Of a stretch of 64,000 nt of DNA, positions 1-8,114 are shown in pieces. Positions within the stretch are counted from its first letter, which is position 1; each line of letters opens with the position of its first letter. This DNA is from Cutibacterium granulosum (GTDB taxonomy: Bacteria > Actinomycetota > Actinomycetes > Propionibacteriales > Propionibacteriaceae). Where the stretch lies: the NCBI RefSeq assembly GCF_900186975.1, contig NZ_LT906441.1, positions 1,302,001-1,366,000 of the forward strand, read 5' to 3'. Under the pieces are notes generated by a model. The model had not been told where the DNA came from. It saw nothing but the letters and a program-made list of their open reading frames with translations, and searched no databases. The position numbers were made by a program, and so were the translations under genes.

Positions 1-53
1 TGCGTGGTCAGATGGTCCTGCACCGGAGGGCAGATGAGTTGGGTTTCACCCAT
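1..53 (-). CDS. start of a gene downstream of nadA, possibly nadB (partial)
   Basis: An ATG at 53-51 on the minus strand opens a frame (MGETQLICPPVQ...) that runs off the window edge. It begins 4 nt after the nadA stop, so it would be the next gene of the same operon. In many actinobacteria nadA is followed by nadB (L-aspartate oxidase), and only that context suggests the identity. The 17 visible residues contain no diagnostic motif. Confidence 0.35.
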   Translation of the reverse strand, partial: MGETQLICPPVQDHLTT

Positions 54-57
54 GAGG

Positions 58-1029
58 TCAGTGGTCACGGCCCGATCCAATCTCGATCATGCGCTCCACG
101 GCCCGGCGCGCCCGGCTGGCAATTGCCGGGTCCACCGTCACCTCGTCGGTTCCCTCGCGCAGGCAGGTGAGCAGCTTGTCGGGGGTGGTCTGCTTCATGA
201 ATGGGCAGATCGCGTGCGGGTTCACCGGGTCGAAGGTGGTGTCGGGGTTCGCGGCGCGCAGCTGGTGCAGCATCCCGACCTCGGTGGCCACCAGCACTCG
301 ATCGGCGCTGGTGGCACGGGCGGCATCGAGCATGCCACCGGTGGACAGGACATGGGTGCGCTCCTCGGGGAGCTCGCCCTGCCCAGCCAACCACAGGGCC
401 GATGTCGTGCATCCACACTCCGGGTGGACGAACAGCTCGGCATCGTGGTCGGCGCGTACTTGGTCGACGAGGTCCGACGGTGAGATGTCGGCGTGGACGT
501 GGCACTCGCCCATCCACACGTGGATGTTGCGGCGTCCGGTCACCCGACGCACATGGGCCCCGAGGAACTGGTCGGGGCAGAAGAGGATCTCCTGATCGGG
601 GGAGATGGAGTTGACGACGTCGACCGCATTGGAACTCGTGCAGCACACATCGGTCTCCGCCTTGACGGCAGCCGTGGTGTTGACGTAGCTCACCACGACC
701 GCACCGGGGTGCTCGGCCTTCCACGCTCGCAGCTGGTCGGCGGTGATGCAGTCGGCCAGGGAGCAACCGGCGGAGGCGTCCGGAATGAGCACCCGCTTGT
801 CGGGGGAGAGCAACTTGGCGGTCTCGGCCATGAAGTGCACCCCGGCGAAGACAATCGTCGAGGCGTCCGACGTGGCGGCGATCCGGGACAGCGCCAGGGA
901 ATCGCCGACGTGATCGGCGACGTCCTGGATCTGGGGATCCTGATAGTTGTGGGCAAGGATGACGGCATCCTGCCGGTCTGCCTCCCTGCGCACCTGTTGC
1001 GCCCAGGACATCGACGTCGTCGTGGTCAC
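58..1029 (-). CDS. nadA: quinolinate synthase NadA
   Basis: This 323-aa protein condenses iminoaspartate with dihydroxyacetone phosphate to quinolinate, the second step of de novo NAD synthesis in the cytoplasm. It carries the three cysteine contexts that ligate the [4Fe-4S] cluster in the family: AGCSLAD (Cys89), [10 protein letters not shown] and AICPFMK. The length is normal for NadA. The ATG at 1029 is preceded by GGAGAGG. The gene diverges from nrtR, with a strong 23-bp dyad (1049-1071) between the two starts, so NrtR repression is likely. A second gene follows after 4 nt, as expected for a nadA-led operon. Confidence 0.95.
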   Translation of the reverse strand: MTTTTSMSWAQQVRREADRQDAVILAHNYQDPQIQDVADHVGDSLALSRIAATSDASTIVFAGVHFMAETAKLLSPDKRVLIPDASAGCSLADCITADQLRAWKAEHPGAVVVSYVNTTAAVKAETDVCCTSSNAVDVVNSISPDQEILFCPDQFLGAHVRRVTGRRNIHVWMGECHVHADISPSDLVDQVRADHDAELFVHPECGCTTSALWLAGQGELPEERTHVLSTGGMLDAARATSADRVLVATEVGMLHQLRAANPDTTFDPVNPHAICPFMKQTTPDKLLTCLREGTDEVTVDPAIASRARRAVERMIEIGSGRDH

Positions 1030-1048
1030 GGAACCTCTCCTTCCGACG

Positions 1049-1071
1049 GTTATTGACCGGTAGTCTATAAC
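1049..1071. promoter_or_regulatory. candidate NrtR operator between nadA and nrtR
   Basis: A 23-bp imperfect palindrome with outer arms GTTAT/ATAAC and inner arms GAC/GTC, 16 of 23 positions symmetric, stands in the 87-bp gap between the divergent nadA and nrtR starts. NrtR proteins bind such AT-ended dyads near NAD-synthesis genes and are released by ADP-ribose. Placement and symmetry are visible in the sequence; binding is inferred. Confidence 0.7.
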
Positions 1072-1116
1072 TTTTTCGACGAGGAGACGAAAACTGTCGT
1101 CGGATAGGCTCTACCC

Positions 1117-1815
1117 GTGAGGAACAGGCCCTACCGTGACCACCGTGGCGTCGCCAAGTACCGTCATGAGGTGCTGGCCGCCATCCTGCGCGTCAACGAG
1201 CGGCTCGAGGTGCTCGCCACCCCCCGCTCCCGAGACCCCTTCGCGGGGCAGTCGGCGTTGATAGGCGGACCGGTGGAGGTCGACGAGACGATGGAGCAGG
1301 CGATCGCTCGGCACATGACCGGTCAGCTGGGCGGGGCTCGGCCGGTGCACGTGGAGCAGGTGAGCACCGTCTCCGACCCGGCACGTGACCCGTTCGAGCG
1401 CACCATCGCCACCGCATATCTCGCACTCACCCCGCCCGACGGGCTTCCCGAGGTGGTCGGGAACAGCTGGTTGCCCGTCGATGACCTGCCGAACATGGCC
1501 TTCGACCATGCGCAGATCGTCTCCGCGGCCGCGCGACGGTTGCGCAGCAAGACCTCCTACACCAACATCGTCTACGCCCTGGCTCCCGAGGAGTTCACGA
1601 TGGCCCGACTGCGCGCGATCTACCAGGCCGTTCTTGGCCACGAGGTGGACGTCACGAACCTGGGTCGGGTGCTGCGCAGACGTGGCCAGATCGAGAAGAC
1701 CGGTGATGTGGCGGCGCCGGGGGAGCGGGGTGGCCGTCCGGCGTCGACCTGGCGGTTCATTGATCGTCGCTACGTCGTCACGGACCCTTTTGCGGTGCTG
1801 GCCCCCGGCAACTGA
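1117..1815 (+). CDS. nrtR: NrtR-type Nudix-related transcriptional regulator of NAD metabolism
   Basis: This 232-aa protein has an N-terminal Nudix-like domain (about residues 15-140) and a C-terminal winged-helix part (about 150-225, with FTMARLRAIYQAVLG and NLGRVLRRRGQIEKTG). The Nudix box is degenerate (around GPVEVDETMEQAIARHM): the catalytic Arg-Glu and Glu-Glu pairs are absent. That is typical of NrtR repressors, which sense ADP-ribose or related nucleotides rather than hydrolyse them. The start is GTG at 1117. Its position divergent to nadA across a dyad makes nadA and itself the likely targets. Confidence 0.85.
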   Translation: MRNRPYRDHRGVAKYRHEVLAAILRVNERLEVLATPRSRDPFAGQSALIGGPVEVDETMEQAIARHMTGQLGGARPVHVEQVSTVSDPARDPFERTIATAYLALTPPDGLPEVVGNSWLPVDDLPNMAFDHAQIVSAAARRLRSKTSYTNIVYALAPEEFTMARLRAIYQAVLGHEVDVTNLGRVLRRRGQIEKTGDVAAPGERGGRPASTWRFIDRRYVVTDPFAVLAPGN

Positions 1816-1819
1816 ACAG
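1792..1819 (+). repeat. left copy of 28-bp direct repeat flanking the ABC transporter module
   Basis: The 3' end of nrtR (1792-1819) matches 4324-4351 in the same orientation at about 23 of 28 positions, sharing GTGCTGGCCCCCGG. The pair brackets the three-gene ABC module on both sides. Confidence 0.5.
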
Positions 1820-1968
1820 CCCCCGAGTTCCAGACGTGAGGTCTGCGACGAGCCAAGAAGACACGCTTGGCGAAGATGCTGTGGTGCTTTCGTGCCGGTG
1901 GAGTCCCAGGTCGGTGGTGCTCGTCACGATGGAGAGCGGTCGCTTGCCGGGATGCGGCCACCCTTCGC

Positions 1969-2583
1969 TCACGCGTCCGGTCGATTGTCTCCTCGCCGCA
2001 GGACGTGTCGCAGACTCGCGGCAAGCCCCAGCGTCACGACGCCACCCAACTCGTAGTAGTACAGCGGACGCACCCACATGGCCAATACCTGACTGTTCGG
2101 GTCGGTGAGGAGATCGGGCGGGTACCCGAGCACCTGCGCCAGGCCTCCTGCCCCGATGATCCAGACAACTCCGGCTAGGCACGATCCCAGCACACCGGTC
2201 ATTCCGAGCCAGGAGACGAGCACGAGGCTGATGTCGGCCAGCAGCAGTCCAGAGGTCACCGTGTAGAGCCGGTAGGGCACGCTGCCCTGACCTGTGATGA
2301 CGATACCGAGGACATTGGCGATCCAGAATCCCGTCAACTCAACAGTGCGCAGGCGCCGTTCATGCAAGAACGTTGGGGAAAGTCGCGGAAAACGGTCGAC
2401 GAGGACGACTCCTGACACCGCTGGCAGGAGCGCAGCCAGGATGAGGGCCACGGTCCTGGTGCCGTCGGCGATCGGTACGCCAACCGTCACGCGGGTCGTC
2501 AGGGCGGCGATGACCAGAACGGCTACCACCACCAGAGCGGTGATGACCCACTGGCGTGCTCGTGCAATGGTGATGACGTGCAT
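1969..2583 (-). CDS. ABC transporter permease subunit (small membrane protein)
   Basis: This 204-aa hydrophobic protein begins at the ATG at 2583 (MHVITIARARQW), with about five to six membrane segments: an N-terminal helix followed by hydrophobic stretches near residues 40, 75, 105, 130 and 185. It lies 5 bp after the upstream permease gene and is the last gene of the transporter operon. Longer readings of the frame run into the upstream gene and are not needed. The family was not recognised; the role of second permease subunit is inferred from operon position. Confidence 0.65.
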   Translation of the reverse strand: MHVITIARARQWVITALVVVAVLVIAALTTRVTVGVPIADGTRTVALILAALLPAVSGVVLVDRFPRLSPTFLHERRLRTVELTGFWIANVLGIVITGQGSVPYRLYTVTSGLLLADISLVLVSWLGMTGVLGSCLAGVVWIIGAGGLAQVLGYPPDLLTDPNSQVLAMWVRPLYYYELGGVVTLGLAASLRHVLRRGDNRPDA

Positions 2584-2588
2584 GGCGA

Positions 2589-3359
2589 TCAGATGAAGAT
2601 GAGGTCGGCCGACGGATGTGTCGCCACGAGCACACAGCTGACGACCAGCGCCACCATCCCGGTGATCGACGTCGCGAGTGCACCGTGAGATCTCGCCCCA
2701 GCCGGTGACTGTTGCCAACGACATCCAGCTTTGGCGGCGACGAGGATGCCGGCATTGCCAAGAATGCTCAGCGCCATGTGGACCGGGTTCGGACGCATGG
2801 GAGACATCGGGACGGTGGCGAAATCCGGCGACAGGAGCTGAGGCAGATGCATGTCCCAGAACATCTGATGGGCCAAGAACACGGCGAGCACCATGACCGG
2901 AATCGTCATCACCGAGTCCCACAGACATGCCGCCAGCGTTCCCAGCCACGCCGACGCTCCCAGGGCGATCGGTCCGGTGAGCAGCTGCCACGGCAGGGTG
3001 AGACCGCTTGAATCGGCATGATGCACCACGCAGGAGACACACCCGATGACGAGGAACACGGCCTGGGCCGCCCATCCCCAGGCGATGACTGCCCATGTCA
3101 TGTCCGAGACGAGGTGGTGGGAGCGGCCGGTCCCGGCAAGGTCACGGCGCGTCGTGCGTGGCCACTGTCGGTGAACCATGTAGGCGCACACCCCGGCGAT
3201 GAACGGAGAGCCCAGCATCGTCGCACCCTGCACAAGCGAGATCGTCCACGACCAGTCCCGGTAGGCCTCCTGGTACCTGAACCAAGTGAGGCATTGGATG
3301 ATGATGAAGACGATGCCCAGCATCCAGGTGCGTCGCATCCACATGAGAACTGCGTTCAT
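2589..3359 (-). CDS. ABC transporter permease subunit
   Basis: This 256-aa membrane protein starts at the ATG at 3359 (MNAVLMWMRRTW), which overlaps the ATPase stop as ATGA and implies translational coupling. About six hydrophobic segments alternate with short polar loops, and there is no signal-peptide cleavage motif. Context makes it the membrane partner of the ATPase at 3356-4069. The pattern (one ATPase, two membrane proteins, no binding protein) fits a small exporter of the kind used for peptides or drugs. The substrate cannot be read from the sequence. Confidence 0.75.
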   Translation of the reverse strand: MNAVLMWMRRTWMLGIVFIIIQCLTWFRYQEAYRDWSWTISLVQGATMLGSPFIAGVCAYMVHRQWPRTTRRDLAGTGRSHHLVSDMTWAVIAWGWAAQAVFLVIGCVSCVVHHADSSGLTLPWQLLTGPIALGASAWLGTLAACLWDSVMTIPVMVLAVFLAHQMFWDMHLPQLLSPDFATVPMSPMRPNPVHMALSILGNAGILVAAKAGCRWQQSPAGARSHGALATSITGMVALVVSCVLVATHPSADLIFI

Positions 3360-4069
3360 GGACGGACTCCATCGGTGACGTCGAGGAACCACGTGGAGTC
3401 CAACGACTCCGGCATCGCTGCGTCGAAGGCGACCGTGCCATGCGTGAGGACGACGAGATGGTCTGCCAGATCGGCGACGTCCTCCAGGACGTGACTCGAC
3501 AACACGATGGTGGCCCCCGTCTCGGCTGCGCGATGCAGGGCGGTGAGCATGAGTTGACGCTGTCGGGGGTCCAGACCGGTGCTCGGCTCGTCGAGCAGCA
3601 GCACGTCCGCCTCGGATGCCAGTGCCTGTGCCAGCCAGACCCGTCGCTGCATACCACCCGACAGGGCCTTGCAACGAGTGTCAGACATCTTCTCCAGATC
3701 GACCAGTGCCAGCGCCTGACGAGCCTGTTGACGAGCGCGTGACCACGGTGTGCCGCGCATCCAGGTGAGATAGGTCACCGTCTCGAGCACCGACAGATTC
3801 CCGGGCGCGGACGCCGACTGGGGCATGAAGGCAATGCGGCGAAGCGCCTCTCGACGGGAAGGGCGAGCGGTCAGCTCCACACCGTCGATCAACACGTGAC
3901 CGCTGGTGGGTACCTGCGCACCCGAACAGACACCCAGCAACGTCGACTTGCCGGCACCATTCTCCCCGATGAGTCCGCACACACCGGTGCCGATCGTGGA
4001 CGAGACATGGTCCAAGGCGCGGTGTCTTTCGTATGAGTGGCAGACATCGTCAAGAGTGAGTGTGGTCAT
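3356..4069 (-). CDS. ABC transporter ATP-binding protein
   Basis: This 237-aa cytoplasmic ATPase has Walker A GENGAGKST (about residue 35), a Q-loop near MPQSAS, signature LSGGMQRR, Walker B VLLLDEPSTGLD and the switch His in SSHVLED. I chose the ATG at 4069 because GGAAG stands 7 nt upstream; the open frame continues further upstream to 4135 without a comparable site. It is the first gene of a three-gene exporter operon. Confidence 0.9.
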   Translation of the reverse strand: MTTLTLDDVCHSYERHRALDHVSSTIGTGVCGLIGENGAGKSTLLGVCSGAQVPTSGHVLIDGVELTARPSRREALRRIAFMPQSASAPGNLSVLETVTYLTWMRGTPWSRARQQARQALALVDLEKMSDTRCKALSGGMQRRVWLAQALASEADVLLLDEPSTGLDPRQRQLMLTALHRAAETGATIVLSSHVLEDVADLADHLVVLTHGTVAFDAAMPESLDSTWFLDVTDGVRP

Positions 4070-4416
4070 GAGATCTTCCGGTTGTCGTGGTCTTTCGTGC
4101 AGCGATGGGGGATGTCGTGTGAGCGTCTTTCGCATGATGCGTGAACCACGACCTGCAGAATAGTTTGAGAACAGCCCATGTCACATGCCGGGTACCCTCC
4201 CGCGGTACGCAGGCCAGGGCTGATCACTTCTGGGTCACGTGTGGCAAGGCGTCCCGTATGGCCCCCTCCGTGCGCCGGGAGTCGATCACCAAGCGGCTGT
4301 GACTAGGCCGTCATGGATCATTGTGCAGTGCTGGCCCCCGGTTACTGGACTGAGCTACTTATTTGCTAGTCTCCGGCTAAAGCTTCTAGCGTCAAGCTTC
4401 ACGAGGGAGTTGCTCC
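4070..4416. other. intergenic region between the ABC exporter and sdhCAB
   Basis: No coding gene is visible here. The region must hold the divergent promoters of the exporter (minus strand) and of sdhC (plus strand). Just upstream of sdhC lies GAGGGAG, a good ribosome binding site. The right copy of the 28-bp direct repeat is at 4324-4351. Confidence 0.6.
4324..4351 (+). repeat. right copy of 28-bp direct repeat flanking the ABC transporter module
   Basis: Matches 1792-1819 at about 23 of 28 positions. The left copy is the 3' end of nrtR; this copy is noncoding, so it may be a target duplication or a recombination scar left when the transporter module arrived. Confidence 0.5.
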
Positions 4417-5169
4417 ATGAGCGTCGCAACACGGACGCAACAGCGAGGGGATCAGCTGCCAGAGCTCGACCGGACGAAGGTCCGGCCGTCTCACGTCACA
4501 CTGAAAGTGACGATGGCAGTGACCGGTACGATCCTGGGCCTGTTCGTCTTCGTACACATGATTGGAAATCTCAAGGCCCTGATGGGCCCTGAGGACTACA
4601 ACGGCTATGCCAAGCTGCTGCGGACACTGTTCTACCCGCTGCTGCCCTACGAGGGGGCGTTGTGGATCTTCCGCATCGTGCTCCTCACCTGTCTGGTCCT
4701 GCACGTCTGGGCAGGTCTGACGATCTGGATCCGTGGTCGCAAGGGACGTGGGTCGTACCGTCGCAAGAGCATGCGCAGTCTGACCTTCGGATCCCGCACG
4801 ATGATTCTCAGTGGCCTGCTGATCCTGGCCTTCATCATCGTCCACATTCTGGACCTCACGATTGGCGCCGGTGTCGCGTCGTCCAGCTTCTCCGGACCGC
4901 AGAACCCGGGCCCGGATGTCCAGATGAGCGCCTACGAGAACCTCGTCGCGAGCCTCTCGCGTCCGGGTATGGCGATCTTCTACACCATCGTCATGCTGGT
5001 GGTCTGCCTGCACCTGTGCCAGGGCGGTTGGAACGCCATCAATGACCTCGGTGGTACCGGTCCGCGTCTGCGCAAGGTGTGGCTCATCGTGGCCATCCTC
5101 ATTGCCCTCGCCATCGCCGTGTGCAATGGCGCACTTCCAATGCTGATTCTTGCTGGGGTGATCTCATGA
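4417..5169 (+). CDS. sdhC: succinate dehydrogenase / fumarate reductase cytochrome b subunit
   Basis: This 250-aa membrane anchor has about five transmembrane helices (starting near residues 30, 80, 130, 180 and 220) and histidines placed for haem ligation (HMIGNLKAL, LHVWAGL, IVHILDL, CLHLCQGGW). It belongs to the single-polypeptide, di-haem b558-like family and passes electrons between menaquinone and the SdhB clusters. In propionic acid bacteria this complex also works as fumarate reductase in the Wood-Werkman cycle (family knowledge). It overlaps sdhA by ATGA. Confidence 0.93.
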   Translation: MSVATRTQQRGDQLPELDRTKVRPSHVTLKVTMAVTGTILGLFVFVHMIGNLKALMGPEDYNGYAKLLRTLFYPLLPYEGALWIFRIVLLTCLVLHVWAGLTIWIRGRKGRGSYRRKSMRSLTFGSRTMILSGLLILAFIIVHILDLTIGAGVASSSFSGPQNPGPDVQMSAYENLVASLSRPGMAIFYTIVMLVVCLHLCQGGWNAINDLGGTGPRLRKVWLIVAILIALAIAVCNGALPMLILAGVIS

Positions 5170-7265
5170 GCGGGTTGAAGGACTTCCTGCACGACAAGCT
5201 CCCACACACCGACACCGAGACCAAGGTCGAGTCGGTGCCAGCTCCCAAGGCCCCGGAACCCGCCTCGGCCTCGGAAGCTCCGAAACGACACGGCAAGCTG
5301 CCGCGCGACATCATGGGCCCGGCGCAGAAGGCTGCCGGCTACGAGATCGGTGACGAGCTCGATGGTGGCGCCCCCGCCGGAGATCCGTTGACCGCGTGGA
5401 CCCGTCGTCAGACCGAGTACAAGCTCGTCAACCCGGCCAACCGTCGCAAGATGCACGTCATCGTCGTCGGCGCCGGACTTGCTGGTTCGGGTGTGGCTGC
5501 CACCTTGGGTCAGCTGGGGTACAAGGTGGACTGCTTCGTCTTCCACGACTCCCCGCGTCGCGCCCACTCGGTGGCTGCCCAGGGCGGTATCAACGCCGCT
5601 CGTGCCCGCAAGGTGGACGGCGACTCGCTCAAGCGGTTCGTCAAGGACACCGTCAAGGGTGGCGACTACCGCGGCCGTGAGGCCGACGTGGTGCGTCTGG
5701 GTACCGAGTCGGTGCGCGTCATCGATCACATGTACTCCATCGGTGCCCCGTTCGCCCGTGAGTACGGCGGCCAGCTCGCCACCCGTTCGTTCGGTGGTGT
5801 GCAGGTCTCGCGTACCTACTACACCCGTGGCGAGACCGGTCAGCAGCTCGAGGTTGCCTGCTCGCAGGCCCTGCAGGCCCAGATCGACGCCGGCAACGTC
5901 ACGATGCACACCCGCACCGAGATGCTCGATCTCATCGTCGCCGACGGACGCGCCCAGGGCATCGTCACCCGTGACCTGCTCACCGGTGAAATTCGGCCTT
6001 GGACCGCCCACGTCGTGGCCCTGTGCACCGGTGGCTACGGCTCGGTGTACCACTGGTCCACGCTGGCCAAGGGATCCAACGCCACCGCCACGTGGCGTGC
6101 CCACCGTCAGGGTGCCTACTTCGCCAGCCCCTGCTTCGTGCAGTTCCACCCGACGGCCCTGCCGGTGAGCTCGCACTGGCAGTCCAAGACGACCCTCATG
6201 TCGGAGTCGCTGCGCAACGATGGACGTATCTGGGTGCCCAAGAAGCCCGGTGATCCGCGTGCCGCCAACGACATCCCGGAGAACGAGCGTGACTACTACC
6301 TGGAACGCAAGTACCCGGCATTCGGCAACCTCACCCCGCGTGACGTCGCCTCGCGCAACGCCCGTACCCAGATCGACTCCGGTCGTGGTGTCGGACCGCT
6401 GAAGAACTCCGTGTACCTGGACTTCCGCGACGCCATCGAGCGTCTCGGCAAGGACGTCATCAAGGAGCGCTACGGCAACCTCTTCGACATGTACCTCGAC
6501 GCCACCGGTGAGAACCCCTACGAGGTGCCAATGCGCATCGCCCCGGGTGCTCACTTCACCATGGGTGGCCTGTGGGTCAACTACGACCACATGAGCACCA
6601 TCCCCGGCCTGTTCGTGGGTGGCGAGGCGTCGAACAACTACCACGGTGCCAACCGTCTGGGTGCGAACTCGCTGCTGTCGGCCTCGGTCGACGGATGGTT
6701 CACCCTGCCGCTGTCGATCCCGAACTACCTGGCCGACTACATCAAGGCTCCGGTGCTTCCTCTGGACGCTCCCGAGGTCAAGGCCGCGTTGAACCGGGTC
6801 AACAAGCGTGTCGACAAGCTGCTGACCATCAACGGCACCCACCGTCCGGAGTGGTTCCACCGCAAGCTCGGTGACATCCTCTACGAGGGCTGTGGTGTGA
6901 GCCGTGACGAGGAGGGCCTGTCCAAGGCCCTGGCCGAGGTGCGTGCCCTGCGCGAGGAGTTCTGGAACGACGTCAAGGTCGTCGGTGGCCCCAACCGCAT
7001 CAACCAGGAGCTGGAGAAGGCCGGTCGTGTCGCCGACTTCATCGAACTCGCCGAGGTCATGGTGCTCGACGCCCTGGACCGTCGCGAGTCCGCCGGGGCC
7101 CACTTCCGCACCGAGTACTCCACCCCCGAGGGTGAGGCCAAGCGCAATGACGACGAGTGGGCATGTGTGTCGGCGTGGCAGACTCGCCCCGACGGCGTCC
7201 ACGTGCGTCACGCCGAGCCTCTTGAGTTCTCGCTGATCGATCTGCAGGTGAGGGATTACCGATGA
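5166..7265 (+). CDS. sdhA: succinate dehydrogenase / fumarate reductase flavoprotein subunit
   Basis: This 699-aa catalytic subunit interconverts succinate and fumarate on the cytoplasmic face of the membrane. It has a Rossmann motif VIVVGAGLAGSG (about residue 100), the FAD-linking His in RRAHSVAAQGG, and the substrate-site region FHPTALP. An N-terminal extension of about 90 residues rich in Pro, Ala and Lys precedes the FAD domain. The start is the ATG at 5166 overlapping the sdhC stop; the frame extends upstream into sdhC without support. The stop overlaps sdhB by ATGA. Confidence 0.95.
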   Translation: MSGLKDFLHDKLPHTDTETKVESVPAPKAPEPASASEAPKRHGKLPRDIMGPAQKAAGYEIGDELDGGAPAGDPLTAWTRRQTEYKLVNPANRRKMHVIVVGAGLAGSGVAATLGQLGYKVDCFVFHDSPRRAHSVAAQGGINAARARKVDGDSLKRFVKDTVKGGDYRGREADVVRLGTESVRVIDHMYSIGAPFAREYGGQLATRSFGGVQVSRTYYTRGETGQQLEVACSQALQAQIDAGNVTMHTRTEMLDLIVADGRAQGIVTRDLLTGEIRPWTAHVVALCTGGYGSVYHWSTLAKGSNATATWRAHRQGAYFASPCFVQFHPTALPVSSHWQSKTTLMSESLRNDGRIWVPKKPGDPRAANDIPENERDYYLERKYPAFGNLTPRDVASRNARTQIDSGRGVGPLKNSVYLDFRDAIERLGKDVIKERYGNLFDMYLDATGENPYEVPMRIAPGAHFTMGGLWVNYDHMSTIPGLFVGGEASNNYHGANRLGANSLLSASVDGWFTLPLSIPNYLADYIKAPVLPLDAPEVKAALNRVNKRVDKLLTINGTHRPEWFHRKLGDILYEGCGVSRDEEGLSKALAEVRALREEFWNDVKVVGGPNRINQELEKAGRVADFIELAEVMVLDALDRRESAGAHFRTEYSTPEGEAKRNDDEWACVSAWQTRPDGVHVRHAEPLEFSLIDLQVRDYR

Positions 7266-8017
7266 AAGTAACTCTTGAAATCTGGCGTCAGGACGGCCCG
7301 AAGGCCACTGGGCACTTCCAGAACTACGTCGTCAACGATGCCGAGGCCGAGTGGAGCATCCTCGAGCTGCTCGATCGCCTCAATGACCAGATCGTCGAGG
7401 ATGGCGGCGACCCGGTGGTCTTCGAGTCCGACTGCCGCGAGGGTGTGTGTGGCGCCTGCGGGTTCATGGTCAACGGCGTGCCGCACGGCCCGCTGGACAA
7501 CACTCCGGCCTGCCGTCAGCACCTGCGTGCCTTCCCCGGTGTGACCCACTTCAAGCTGGAGCCGTGGCGTTCCACCGCCTTCCGTGTGGTGCGCGACCTC
7601 ACCGTGGACCGTGGCCCGCTCGACGCGCTCATCCGCGCCGGTGGCACGGTGGACGTCATGACCGGCACCGCTCCGGATGCCGACACCGTTCCTCAGCCCA
7701 AGGAGCAGGCCGAGCAGGCTCTCGACTTCGCCTCCTGCATCGGTTGTGGTGCCTGTGTGGCTGCCTGCCCGAACGGCTCGGCAATGCTCTTCGCCGGTGC
7801 CAAGCTCGCTCACCTGTCCAAGATGCCTCAGGGCAGCCATGAGCGCAGCCGCCGTGCCCGTCGCATGGTTGACGCCCTGGACACCTACTTCGGGCCCTGC
7901 TCGCTGTACGGTGAGTGCGCCAAGGCCTGCCCGGTGGGCATTCCGCTGGCCGCCGTTGCCACCGTGAACAAGGAACGCATGCGTGCCGGGTTCCGTGGCA
8001 GGACCAGGGACAACTGA
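7262..8017 (+). CDS. sdhB: succinate dehydrogenase / fumarate reductase iron-sulfur subunit
   Basis: This 251-aa subunit carries the cysteine sets for three clusters: [2Fe-2S] in SDCREGVCGACGF plus ACRQH, and the two ferredoxin-type sets CIGCGACVAACPNG and CSLYGECAKACPVG. It relays electrons from the SdhA flavin to the haems of SdhC. It is the last gene of the operon and a strong hairpin terminator follows 24 bp downstream. Confidence 0.95.
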   Translation: MKVTLEIWRQDGPKATGHFQNYVVNDAEAEWSILELLDRLNDQIVEDGGDPVVFESDCREGVCGACGFMVNGVPHGPLDNTPACRQHLRAFPGVTHFKLEPWRSTAFRVVRDLTVDRGPLDALIRAGGTVDVMTGTAPDADTVPQPKEQAEQALDFASCIGCGACVAACPNGSAMLFAGAKLAHLSKMPQGSHERSRRARRMVDALDTYFGPCSLYGECAKACPVGIPLAAVATVNKERMRAGFRGRTRDN

Positions 8018-8041
8018 GTCATCTGAGACACGTTGATCCGC

Positions 8042-8079
8042 ACTGTGGGCACCGCTTCGGCGGTGCCCACAGTCTTTTT
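8042..8079 (+). terminator. rho-independent terminator of sdhCAB
   Basis: A perfect 14-bp stem (ACTGTGGGCACCGC paired with its complement) closed by a TTCG tetraloop is followed by CTTTTT. It is among the cleanest intrinsic terminators in the window. Confidence 0.92.
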
Positions 8080-8114
8080 GGGAGCTGTCGTCTGCGCGAC
8101 GTATCGTTGCGCGG

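Noticed and set aside
4980-7211. 743-codon minus-strand open frame opposite sdhA
   Set aside because: It mirrors the third-position GC bias of sdhA, shows no domain, and sdhA on the other strand is a certain gene.
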